Assembly: GCA_028751055.1 (NCBI GenBank)
Contig: JAQZDD010000095.1
Span: 1-5,374 of the forward strand
Reading direction: 5' to 3'
DNA from: Euryarchaeota archaeon Ods04
GTDB taxonomy: Archaea; Halobacteriota; Halobacteria; Halobacteriales; Halorutilaceae
DNA: 5,374 bases
Shown here: positions 1-5,132 of the stretch, piece after piece
Position numbering within the stretch: position 1 is the first letter of the stretch
Layout of the letters: every line of letters begins with the position of its first letter
Notes under the pieces: model-generated
What the model was told of the DNA's origin: nothing
What the model saw: the letters and a program-made list of their open reading frames with translations, nothing else
The model's database searches: none
Made by a program: the position numbers and the translations under genes

Positions 1-488
1 GAACCGAAGTTGCCGACGTGATACGCGGTATCTCGGAGCACGACGCGATAGCCGATGTCGACATACTCTGGACCGACGAACAGGACGCGCTCGTCCAGTT
101 CCGGACACGCAGACCTATGATGCTCTTGGCGGCGCGCAGGTCGAACGTTCCCGTTCGTATGCCGTTCGAGATACGTGACGGCGTCGGCGAATGGAACCTA
201 ACGGCACCGCGTGACAGGCTGTCCGAACTGAGCGAGGTCTTCGACAGTATGGGTGTGAGCTACGAGGTCAAGAGCGTCCACAAGATAAGGTCGGACAGCT
301 TCCTCACCGAAAAACAGCGCGAGGTCATAGAGACTGCTCTGGAGATGGGATACTACGACACGCCGCGGAAGGCGTCGCTGTCCGATGTAGCCGAAGAGTG
401 CGGGATAGCCAAGTCTACGTGTAGCGAAACTCTGCACCGTGCCGAGGAACGCATAATCAAGGACTCGGTCGGCTCGGAGAGCGTATAA
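1..488 (+). CDS. HTH-10 (Bat-type) transcriptional regulator, 5'-truncated by window edge
   Basis: This is a DNA-binding regulator of the haloarchaeal HTH-10 family. The reading frame is open from base 3, so the N-terminus lies outside the window. A GTG at 18 is an internal in-frame codon, not a convincing start. By alignment to the complete paralogue at 4499-5125, about 45 residues are missing. The visible part is the end of an N-terminal sensor-like domain (with PFEIRDGVGEWNLTAPRDRL) followed by the HTH at about bases 303-459. The HTH begins LTEKQREVIE, continues GYYDTPRKASLSDVAEE, and has the recognition-helix segment AKSTCSETLHRAEE. The family usually controls nearby metabolic or respiratory genes. 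No PAS, GAF or Cys-cluster sensor is visible; the only Cys residues are in the HTH. It ends in TAA and converges on the cupin gene with a 21-bp gap. The family call is secure; the effector and targets are unknown. Confidence 0.9.
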   Translation, partial: TEVADVIRGISEHDAIADVDILWTDEQDALVQFRTRRPMMLLAARRSNVPVRMPFEIRDGVGEWNLTAPRDRLSELSEVFDSMGVSYEVKSVHKIRSDSFLTEKQREVIETALEMGYYDTPRKASLSDVAEECGIAKSTCSETLHRAEERIIKDSVGSESV

Positions 489-509
489 CCGACGCAGACG
501 CCCCGAAAG

Positions 510-818
510 TCACGCCAGAAAGACGAGTGCCTCGGAGTCCGTGACAGCGACCGGCGAGACCTCTTTCGTGCCTTCGAACCTGAGAGCCTCGTCTTCGGCG
601 ATTTCGTGGCTATCTCCGTCGAGACGTACGTCGAACCTTCCCGAGACTACGTAGAAGACGACGGTCTTGTCGGGATGTCTGTGTGGCGGAACCGCCTCAC
701 CTTCTCCGAGCGAAAGACGGACGGTAGTGGGGTCGTCGAAGAGACGGCTTCTTTCCCCGTCCGCCTGCGTAATCTCCGCTGTTTCTACCTTCTTTTCGTC
801 GACGTTTCTTTCTCCCAT
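510..818 (-). CDS. small single-domain cupin protein (102 aa) with degenerate metal site
   Basis: A small beta-barrel cupin, probably cytoplasmic. Motif 1 is seen as GEGEAVPPHRHPDKTVVFYVVSG, with His46 and His48 in the HxH pair and the closing Gly60. The usual metal-binding Glu of motif 1 is replaced by Val53. In motif 2 (EDEALRFEGTKEVSP) the usual His is missing, with Ser or Val in that area. Metal binding may therefore be lost or altered, which would fit a ligand-binding or structural role rather than a dioxygenase. The ATG at 818 is chosen because the length matches small cupins and because a TATA-like box lies about 25 bp upstream, below a palindrome. The frame stays open upstream, so an N-terminal extension to 1004 cannot be excluded. 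It converges on the regulator ending at 488. Substrate unknown. Confidence 0.8.
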   Translation of the reverse strand: MGERNVDEKKVETAEITQADGERSRLFDDPTTVRLSLGEGEAVPPHRHPDKTVVFYVVSGRFDVRLDGDSHEIAEDEALRFEGTKEVSPVAVTDSEALVFLA

Positions 819-839
819 GCAGTCCGTACGGCACAGGGG

Positions 840-870
840 CGTATCCGGCTTCTCCCGAACCTGTTCGGGA
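840..870 (-). promoter_or_regulatory. predicted cupin promoter with 18-bp palindromic operator
   Basis: On the minus strand a TATA-like GATACG (840-845) lies 22-27 bp before the ATG at 818, with a purine-rich BRE-like GAGAAGCC just upstream (847-854). This spacing fits a leaderless haloarchaeal transcript. Overlapping and upstream, bases 853-870 read TCCCGAACCTGTTCGGGA, a perfect palindrome with 8-bp arms around a 2-bp centre. Its core, CGAAC-CT-GTTCG, also appears with one mismatch before the respiratory operon at a similar distance from the TATA box. The palindrome is seen directly; its role as a regulator-binding site is inferred. Confidence 0.5.
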
Positions 871-1001
871 ACGACTGTATGGGGCTGTGGCACCTGTCTC
901 CTGACATGAAGGTAGACCGAACTGTCGAGGACCGCAAAGCCGCCGACCACGACGGCGAACCGCGCGACTACACGTGGTCGGTCAGCCTCGGAGAACCCGA
1001 A

Positions 1002-1018
1002 CATGCTGACGAAGCATG
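1002..1018. repeat. short inverted repeat overlapping the start codon of the 1016 gene
   Basis: CATGCT (1002-1007) and AGCATG (1013-1018) are perfect 6-bp inverted arms around GACGA. The right arm contains the ATG of the gene at 1016. It could be an operator or a small mRNA hairpin at the start codon, but arms this short can occur by chance. Confidence 0.3.
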
Positions 1019-1285
1019 ACGGTCGGTGAACAACAAAGTCGGATGACCGAGGGACTCGCCGACTCTGTAAGACAGGGTACCGAACGCGTTGTCGAGGAGG
1101 AGGTTGACGTAGCACTGCGCCGTATGGACGGTGTCGACGAGTACGAACGCGAGGTAATCGAGGAAGTCGCCGAGAACGTCGCCCAACGTCTCATGCAGCC
1201 CGTCTTCGATTCGCTCGAAGACGGCAACGTAGACGGACGCCGTGTCGGAGCGAAGCTTTTTGAGGAGATGCTGTCCGAGGACTGA
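1016..1285 (+). CDS. acidic 89-aa helical protein resembling the GluTR C-terminal dimerisation domain
   Basis: A small, acidic, Cys-free protein with no membrane segment. Residues about 22-68 (VEEEVDVALRRM, then EYEREVIEEVAENVAQRLMQP) have the helical spacing of the C-terminal dimerisation region of glutamyl-tRNA reductase (HemA). In that family the pattern is helix, ALxxL, then EREVIEEL-type helix ending in LLxPP before a short helix. The catalytic and NADPH domains (about 300 residues) are absent: there is an in-frame TGA at 1007-1009, and the sequence upstream reads in other frames. The start is ATG 1016, with ATG 1043 as an alternative; no Shine-Dalgarno or TATA box is evident for either. 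The opposite-strand frame through this stretch is not acidic and is taken as a shadow. The gene stands just before the heme-copper operon, so a link to heme supply is conceivable but is only inference. The similarity is from pattern recognition, and the protein may instead be an unrelated helical protein. Confidence 0.6.
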   Translation: MTVGEQQSRMTEGLADSVRQGTERVVEEEVDVALRRMDGVDEYEREVIEEVAENVAQRLMQPVFDSLEDGNVDGRRVGAKLFEEMLSED

Positions 1286-1309
1286 AAACGTGGTATTCAC
1301 CGCCGAACG

Positions 1310-1336
1310 CGAACATGTGCGGGAAAACCCCTAACG
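1310..1336 (+). promoter_or_regulatory. predicted operon promoter with palindromic upstream element
   Basis: Bases 1310-1321 read CGAACATGTGCG, which pairs at five of six positions (a perfect form would be CGAACATGTTCG). Immediately downstream are a BRE-like GGGAAAAC (1321-1328) and a TATA-like CTAACG (1331-1336), 26-31 bp before the ATG at 1362. No Shine-Dalgarno precedes that ATG, so a leaderless transcript is likely. The palindrome centre is about 18 bp upstream of the TATA centre, the same geometry as at the cupin gene (about 19 bp). From memory, this element resembles the one proposed for haloarchaeal denitrification promoters controlled by NarO; I could not check this. Confidence 0.5.
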
Positions 1337-1361
1337 ACGAACTATGTTAAGTATGAACCAT

Positions 1362-1511
1362 ATGACGGAGTCAGACACGGAGACAGAGATACCGTGGATA
1401 CAGCGACTGTACGACAGGATATGGCTAATCGGTCTAGCCGCGCTCGTGTTCTTCTTCCTGTCGTACGTCCTGTGGGGAATAATAGACATCTTGATGATAC
1501 CGGAGGGGTAG
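1362..1511 (+). CDS. 49-aa single-helix membrane peptide, subunit IIa-like
   Basis: A short acidic N-terminus (MTESDTETEIPW), the basic-containing stretch QRLYDRI, and one hydrophobic helix (about residues 21-44, WLIGLAALVFFFLSYVLWGI and onward), ending IDILMIPEG before TAG. The length, single helix and position directly before the CuA subunit gene match the small accessory subunit (IIa, CbaD-type) of ba3-like heme-copper oxidases, which packs beside subunit I and supplies the helix missing from subunit II. In-frame ATGs at 1344 and 1353 would add 6 or 3 residues; ATG 1362 is preferred because it fits the TATA spacing. It ends two bases before the next ATG, and its 3' end carries the next gene's ribosome-binding site, so the genes are co-transcribed. 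There is no diagnostic motif; the role rests on size and context. Confidence 0.75.
   Translation: MTESDTETEIPWIQRLYDRIWLIGLAALVFFFLSYVLWGIIDILMIPEG
1502..1508 (+). promoter_or_regulatory. ribosome-binding site of the CuA subunit gene
   Basis: GGAGGGG lies 5 bp before ATG 1514 and inside the last codons of the preceding gene. It decides the start: a GTG at 1394 in the same frame would overlap the whole membrane helix of the upstream gene and has no such site. Confidence 0.7.
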
Positions 1512-1513
1512 AG

Positions 1514-2068
1514 ATGGGTTCACCCATAAAACCGCCCGACGAAGAAGACTGGTGGAACGTGCCGGTCGACAGACGCGAGTCGATATGGCTCAGCCTCAGT
1601 GCCATCTGGGCTGTCATAATCTTCGGATGGATGAGCATCTGGACACGTATAGGCGACCAGAACCCGATAGGCGAAACCTACCGTGTTAGCACCGACGAGT
1701 TTCAGAAGAAGGTCAGTGGCTACATGGATGAGGCGGAGAGGCTCGACGGGGCTATCGTGCCACCCGGCGACGACGTGTATATAGCCGGAGTGACGTTCCA
1801 GTGGCGTGGTCTGCCTGTCGTCCTTGAGACGGGCAGGACGTACAAGTTTCACATGAGTTCTTACGACGTACAGCACGGCATATCGATACGTCCCGAGGAG
1901 GTGCTGAGCCAGCACACGAACCTCCTCGTCATACCCGGATACGAATGGGTGATAGAGATGGAGTTCGACGAACCCGGGACATACCACGTCATCTGCAACG
2001 AGTTCTGCGGCGTCGGACACAGCAGCATGCACGGACGTATCGAGGTACGTGAGGAGGTCGACGTATGA
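1514..2068 (+). CDS. heme-copper oxidoreductase subunit II with CuA site
   Basis: The electron-entry subunit of a ba3-like heme-copper enzyme (184 aa). It receives electrons from a soluble or membrane donor, probably a halocyanin or cytochrome in haloarchaea, and passes them through the binuclear CuA centre to the low-spin heme of subunit I. One N-terminal helix (about residues 24-44, including SLSAIWAVIIFGWMSIW) anchors an external cupredoxin domain. All CuA ligands are present: His121 in YDVQHGISI, Cys161 and Cys165 with the backbone ligand Glu163 in CNEFC, His169 and Met172 in GHSSM. The single helix and short length match the ba3/CbaB type rather than the two-helix A-type subunit II. Its stop overlaps the next start as ATGA, indicating translational coupling. 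CuA is also found in some nitric oxide reductases, so this subunit alone does not define the substrate. Confidence 0.95.
   Translation: MGSPIKPPDEEDWWNVPVDRRESIWLSLSAIWAVIIFGWMSIWTRIGDQNPIGETYRVSTDEFQKKVSGYMDEAERLDGAIVPPGDDVYIAGVTFQWRGLPVVLETGRTYKFHMSSYDVQHGISIRPEEVLSQHTNLLVIPGYEWVIEMEFDEPGTYHVICNEFCGVGHSSMHGRIEVREEVDV
2053..2058 (+). promoter_or_regulatory. ribosome-binding site of subunit I gene
   Basis: GGAGGT lies 6 bp before ATG 2065, within the end of the CuA subunit gene. Together with the ATGA stop/start overlap it fixes the start of subunit I. Confidence 0.7.
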
Positions 2069-3780
2069 TATTCGGGCTGTTCGACAACGACTACGACGAC
2101 GAAGGCTTCCGTACGTGCAGCGTGACCGGCATGGAGATACACCGCACGGTTGAGAACCACGTCAAGGTCTTCGGTCTCACGGCTGTCGTCGCTCTCTTGG
2201 TCGGCGGCTTCTTCGCAATAACGGTTGCACTCACACGCTGGGAACTCGTCGGTCTACTGGAAGCCGACGCCTTCTACATACATCTCAGCCTGCACGCTTG
2301 GAACCTCCTGATATTCTGGATGGTCTTCATGGAGATAGCGATTCTGTACGTCGGAGGACCGATGGTGCTCGGACGCAGACTACCTATAACCAAGGCGGCG
2401 AAGGCGGGATGGGGAACGATGGTCACGGGCGCGCTCGTCATCAACTACGCAATCTGGACGACGACACCGCCTGACCAAGCACCCCTTCTGACTTCTTACG
2501 CGCCTATGCCATCGTCACCCTACTTCTACGCTGGCGCGATAATCTTCTTAGTCGGTGCCGTCGTCGCCGCTCTACCGTTCTTCGTCGCTCTCTGGCAGGA
2601 GAAGAAATGGGGTAGCGGCGGAAGCCTGCCGCTCGTGACGTTCGGGGCTTTTGCGACGGCGATAATCGCTGTCGAGGCACTCGTCGGCGGTCTCGTCGTC
2701 TTCGTCTACGCCTTCCTCTGGCGTATAGAGGTGATAGGCTCCATAGACGCCGCGCTCTACAGACAGATATTCTGGATAGTCGGACACGGCACACAGCAGA
2801 TAAACTTAGTGGCGATGGTCACGGTCTGGTACTTCCTGACACACGTCGTCGGCGGCGCGGAGGTCGTAAGCGAGAAGGTGTCGCGCACCGCGTTCGTCCT
2901 CTACGTCTTCTTCATCAACATGGGTGCGGCGCACCATCTACTGTCCGACCCTGTCGTCTCGACGGGCTGGCGTATCTGGAACGCGTCGTACGCGTTCTAC
3001 GGCGCGACGCTCGCAAGCATGATACACGCCTTCGCCATACCCGCCGGAATCGAGGCAGGACGACGTAAACGTGGAAAGGGCGGCGGACTGTTCGGCTGGC
3101 TCACGGGCGCGCCGTGGAAGAACCCCGTCTTCTCCGCGACCATCTTCTCCATCATCCTGTTCGGCTTCGTCGGTGGCATCACGGGTGTCGTCATGGGTCA
3201 GTTACAGACCAACATGACGTGGGTGCGTACGATGGCGACCGTCGGGCATTTCCACGGTACGGTCGTCCTCGGCACGACGATAGCGTTCATGGGACTCGTC
3301 TACTTCGTCATAAGGACGATGTTCATGCGTGACCTCGCTCTCGGCAGGTTAGCGTCGGCACAGCCGTTCCTTTACGCCGGAACGATGACGCTCGCCACAC
3401 TGATGCTGATGTACATGGGTCTCCTGTACAGCGTCCCGCGCAGGATACACACCGTCGTCCGTGACATACCCGGGAGTGACTTCAGCCTTTCCGCCGCTGA
3501 ACCGCTGATGCTGCTCTTCGGCATCTTCGCGCTCCTTGCAATCGTCTCGGGCGCGCTCTTCCTTGTCGTCGCGCTCGTGTCGCTGCTTATCGGCGACAGG
3601 AAGACGCCGGGTGCCGACCTCGTACCCGACGGCGGCGTCGACTTCGAGAGCGATGAACCCGTACACAAGTTCGAGATGCGCGGGACGTTCGTGATTACGT
3701 TGATATTCTTGGGTGTCTTTATAGTCGCCTACATCGCCAACTGGTATCTGCTGTCACAGCTCTGGAACATAGGACCATAG
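2065..3780 (+). CDS. heme-copper oxidoreductase subunit I lacking the active-site Tyr; NO reductase-like (CuA-type) candidate
   Basis: The catalytic membrane subunit (571 aa, about 13 predicted helices, as in ba3-type subunit I). Ligands seen: His78 in LSLHAWN for the low-spin heme, His241 in VGHGTQQ for CuB, His290-His291 in GAAHHLLSDP for CuB, and His395 (active-site heme) and His397 (low-spin heme) in VGHFHGTVV. In oxygen reductases the helix VI motif is HPxVY, with Tyr four residues after His cross-linked to it. Here the motif is H-G-T-Q-Q and Gln245 occupies the Tyr position; the Pro is also lost. The cNOR/qNOR motif (HxxVEGxWE) is absent too. The known alternative is a divergent NO reductase with a CuA subunit, the eNOR-like group. 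Glu90 and Glu204 lie within predicted helices and could serve proton delivery. The N-terminus (residues 1-34) is acidic and cytoplasmic with CSVTGMEIHR. Pumping and substrate are not determinable from sequence. Confidence 0.93.
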   Translation: MIFGLFDNDYDDEGFRTCSVTGMEIHRTVENHVKVFGLTAVVALLVGGFFAITVALTRWELVGLLEADAFYIHLSLHAWNLLIFWMVFMEIAILYVGGPMVLGRRLPITKAAKAGWGTMVTGALVINYAIWTTTPPDQAPLLTSYAPMPSSPYFYAGAIIFLVGAVVAALPFFVALWQEKKWGSGGSLPLVTFGAFATAIIAVEALVGGLVVFVYAFLWRIEVIGSIDAALYRQIFWIVGHGTQQINLVAMVTVWYFLTHVVGGAEVVSEKVSRTAFVLYVFFINMGAAHHLLSDPVVSTGWRIWNASYAFYGATLASMIHAFAIPAGIEAGRRKRGKGGGLFGWLTGAPWKNPVFSATIFSIILFGFVGGITGVVMGQLQTNMTWVRTMATVGHFHGTVVLGTTIAFMGLVYFVIRTMFMRDLALGRLASAQPFLYAGTMTLATLMLMYMGLLYSVPRRIHTVVRDIPGSDFSLSAAEPLMLLFGIFALLAIVSGALFLVVALVSLLIGDRKTPGADLVPDGGVDFESDEPVHKFEMRGTFVITLIFLGVFIVAYIANWYLLSQLWNIGP

Positions 3781-3786
3781 CCCGAG

Positions 3787-4452
3787 ATGCTCGACAAGAT
3801 TTCGAAGACAGCGCGCCGTGCTTGGCGGGACATGCTGAGTATCTACTACGCCAACACGCCGATATGGAAGCTCCTCAAGAGCGGCGCGCTCGTCATGCTC
3901 GGCTTGTTCTGCTGGGCTGGCGGAAACCTTTTCCTGTCGTACCATCCCGAAGCAACGTGGCTCAACTACCTCGTGGCGTACGGCGCGCTTCTGGTGTTCT
4001 ACGGTCCCTTCACGCATCTCGTCGTGGTGCCGCTCGCAATACGTTGGAGACGCCGCGACAAGGATATGCTTAACAAGCTTTCTAAGAGGATGTCGAAAAT
4101 CAACATCACGTTCTTCATCATACTCGTTATCGTGGTCGGAACCTATCCGCCCTCGGTCATGATGCTTGAGTTCGACGTCGCCAACGAAGGCGTCGACGTG
4201 GACCCCGACCTCGACTGCGTCGACCACAGCGAGGTCGTCGAATGCGAACTCTCCGACGACACGGGTATCGCACAGGTCGTCGTCACGTCGGGAGAGCGCG
4301 AACTCGTCGTACTTGACGAACCGCCTTACGAGTTCGAGATACAGAAGGACGATATGGTCGAGTCAGTCGGACAGAAACGTTTCGTCGTGGAGCTACGTGA
4401 CGAGGACGGCGGTATGCTGAGAAGGTACAGCCGGTCGGTACCGGCTAACTGA
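3787..4452 (+). CDS. three-helix membrane protein with exported Ig-like domain; putative accessory subunit
   Basis: Not a family I recognise by name (221 aa). Hydrophobic segments lie at about residues 33-50, 60-85 and 106-128. The basic loop RWRRRDKDMLNKLSKRMSK between helices 2 and 3 and the basic N-terminus place those parts inside by the positive-inside rule, so the C-terminal 90 residues are outside. That domain has the pattern of bacterial Ig-like folds: DDTGIAQVVVTSG, then EPPYEFEI, then GQKRFVVELRDEDGG and a final beta strand. Cys144 and Cys153 could form an external disulfide. The ATG follows the subunit I stop by 6 bp with no strong Shine-Dalgarno, so it is probably translated by coupling within the same operon. 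It may be a structural subunit or assembly factor of the enzyme, possibly docking an electron donor. The function is inferred from position only. Confidence 0.85.
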   Translation: MLDKISKTARRAWRDMLSIYYANTPIWKLLKSGALVMLGLFCWAGGNLFLSYHPEATWLNYLVAYGALLVFYGPFTHLVVVPLAIRWRRRDKDMLNKLSKRMSKINITFFIILVIVVGTYPPSVMMLEFDVANEGVDVDPDLDCVDHSEVVECELSDDTGIAQVVVTSGERELVVLDEPPYEFEIQKDDMVESVGQKRFVVELRDEDGGMLRRYSRSVPAN

Positions 4453-4461
4453 GCAGTAACG

Positions 4462-4475
4462 GAAACGGATTTACG
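4462..4475 (+). promoter_or_regulatory. predicted promoter of the second HTH-10 regulator
   Basis: A BRE-like GAAACG is followed by the TATA-like ATTTACG (4469-4475), 24-30 bp before ATG 4499. There is no Shine-Dalgarno in the 46-bp gap, so a leaderless start is likely. The CGAAC-NN-GTTCG element found upstream is absent here. An imperfect hairpin (CCGGGG-CAT-CTCCGG, 4480-4494, one G-T pair) lies between the box and the start codon. Read-through from the operon is also possible. Confidence 0.4.
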
Positions 4476-4498
4476 TACGCCGGGGCATCTCCGGTCAG

Positions 4499-5125
4499 AT
4501 GACAACTGCCGAGATACGGATAAAGCTACCTGAAGGGGGCTGGATGCACGAAACATCGACGGAGTTCCCCGATGCCGTCTTCCGTGTCCTCTCGGTTCTG
4601 TCCGACGAAGACAGGGGTGTGGGAACGCTCGAAGTAGAGTCGGACGACATCGACTCTGTTCTGAAAGAACTCGTCGGCGATGACTCGGACGTGAGCTTCG
4701 AACCTCTGTACGCGGACGAAAGGAGGGCTGTCGTGCAGTTCGAGACGCCGACGCCCGGAATACATCTCGTGGCTACGGAGTCGGGGGTGCCGCCCGAAAC
4801 GCCTTTCGAGATACGTGACGGCGTCGTACGTATGCGTATGACCGCACCCCGTTCACGTATATCCGACTTCGTCGGGAGGCTCGAAGAGATGGGTATCGGC
4901 TCCTCGGTGAGCTACATGAGAAGCGTAGACGTGGACGACATACTGACTGAGAAACAACGCGTGCTCGTTGAGAAGGCTGTCGAGATGGGCTACTACGACA
5001 CTCCGCGCAGGTGCTCGCTCACAGAACTCGCCGACGAGGTGGGTGTGGCAAAGTCGACGTGTAGCGACACGCTACACCGCGCGGAGGAAAACATCATGAA
5101 CGAGTTCATGGGTGCGGGCGAATGA
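4499..5125 (+). CDS. HTH-10 (Bat-type) transcriptional regulator, complete, paralogue of the gene at 1-488
   Basis: A complete 208-aa regulator. Residues 1-about 145 form a sensor-like domain starting MTTAEIRIKLPEGGW and containing TPFEIRDGVVRMRMTAPRSR. Residues about 148-203 form the HTH-10 domain: LTEKQRVLVEKAVEMGYYDT, then SLTELADEVGVAKSTCSDT with LHRAEE. The N-terminal half has no Cys, so the multi-Cys oxygen-sensing motif described for NarO is absent; the only Cys residues are 172 and 188 in the HTH. No PAS or GAF domain is recognised. It is clearly related to the regulator at the left end of the window, sharing an exact 22-bp DNA match (165-186 and 4805-4826). It lies 46 bp downstream of the operon on the same strand and is a natural candidate to control it. 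It converges with glycerol kinase, with 7 bp between the stops. The ligand is unknown. Confidence 0.93.
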   Translation: MTTAEIRIKLPEGGWMHETSTEFPDAVFRVLSVLSDEDRGVGTLEVESDDIDSVLKELVGDDSDVSFEPLYADERRAVVQFETPTPGIHLVATESGVPPETPFEIRDGVVRMRMTAPRSRISDFVGRLEEMGIGSSVSYMRSVDVDDILTEKQRVLVEKAVEMGYYDTPRRCSLTELADEVGVAKSTCSDTLHRAEENIMNEFMGAGE

Positions 5126-5132
5126 ACCGTGC

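Noticed and set aside
142..157. Inverted repeat CGAACG-TTCC-CGTTCG inside the first regulator gene
   Set aside because: It resembles the promoter palindrome but has different spacing, lies within a conserved coding region, and has no TATA-like box in suitable position.
606..1019. Plus-strand open frame of 137 codons opposite the cupin
   Set aside because: It is antisense to a cupin with recognisable motifs, has no family resemblance, and runs through the palindrome and promoter; taken as a shadow.
968..1300. Minus-strand open frame of 110 codons over the GluTR-like gene
   Set aside because: The plus-strand product is acidic and helical as expected for a halophile; the reverse product is not and has no recognisable motif.
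1394..1513. Upstream GTG extension of the CuA subunit
   Set aside because: It would overlap the small membrane peptide gene, while ATG 1514 has GGAGGGG 5 bp upstream and gives a normal subunit II N-terminus.
4480..4494. Hairpin CCGGGG-CAT-CTCCGG as a terminator or riboswitch
   Set aside because: The stem is short with a G-T pair and no following T-run; it lies between a TATA-like box and the start codon, so it may not even be transcribed from that promoter.
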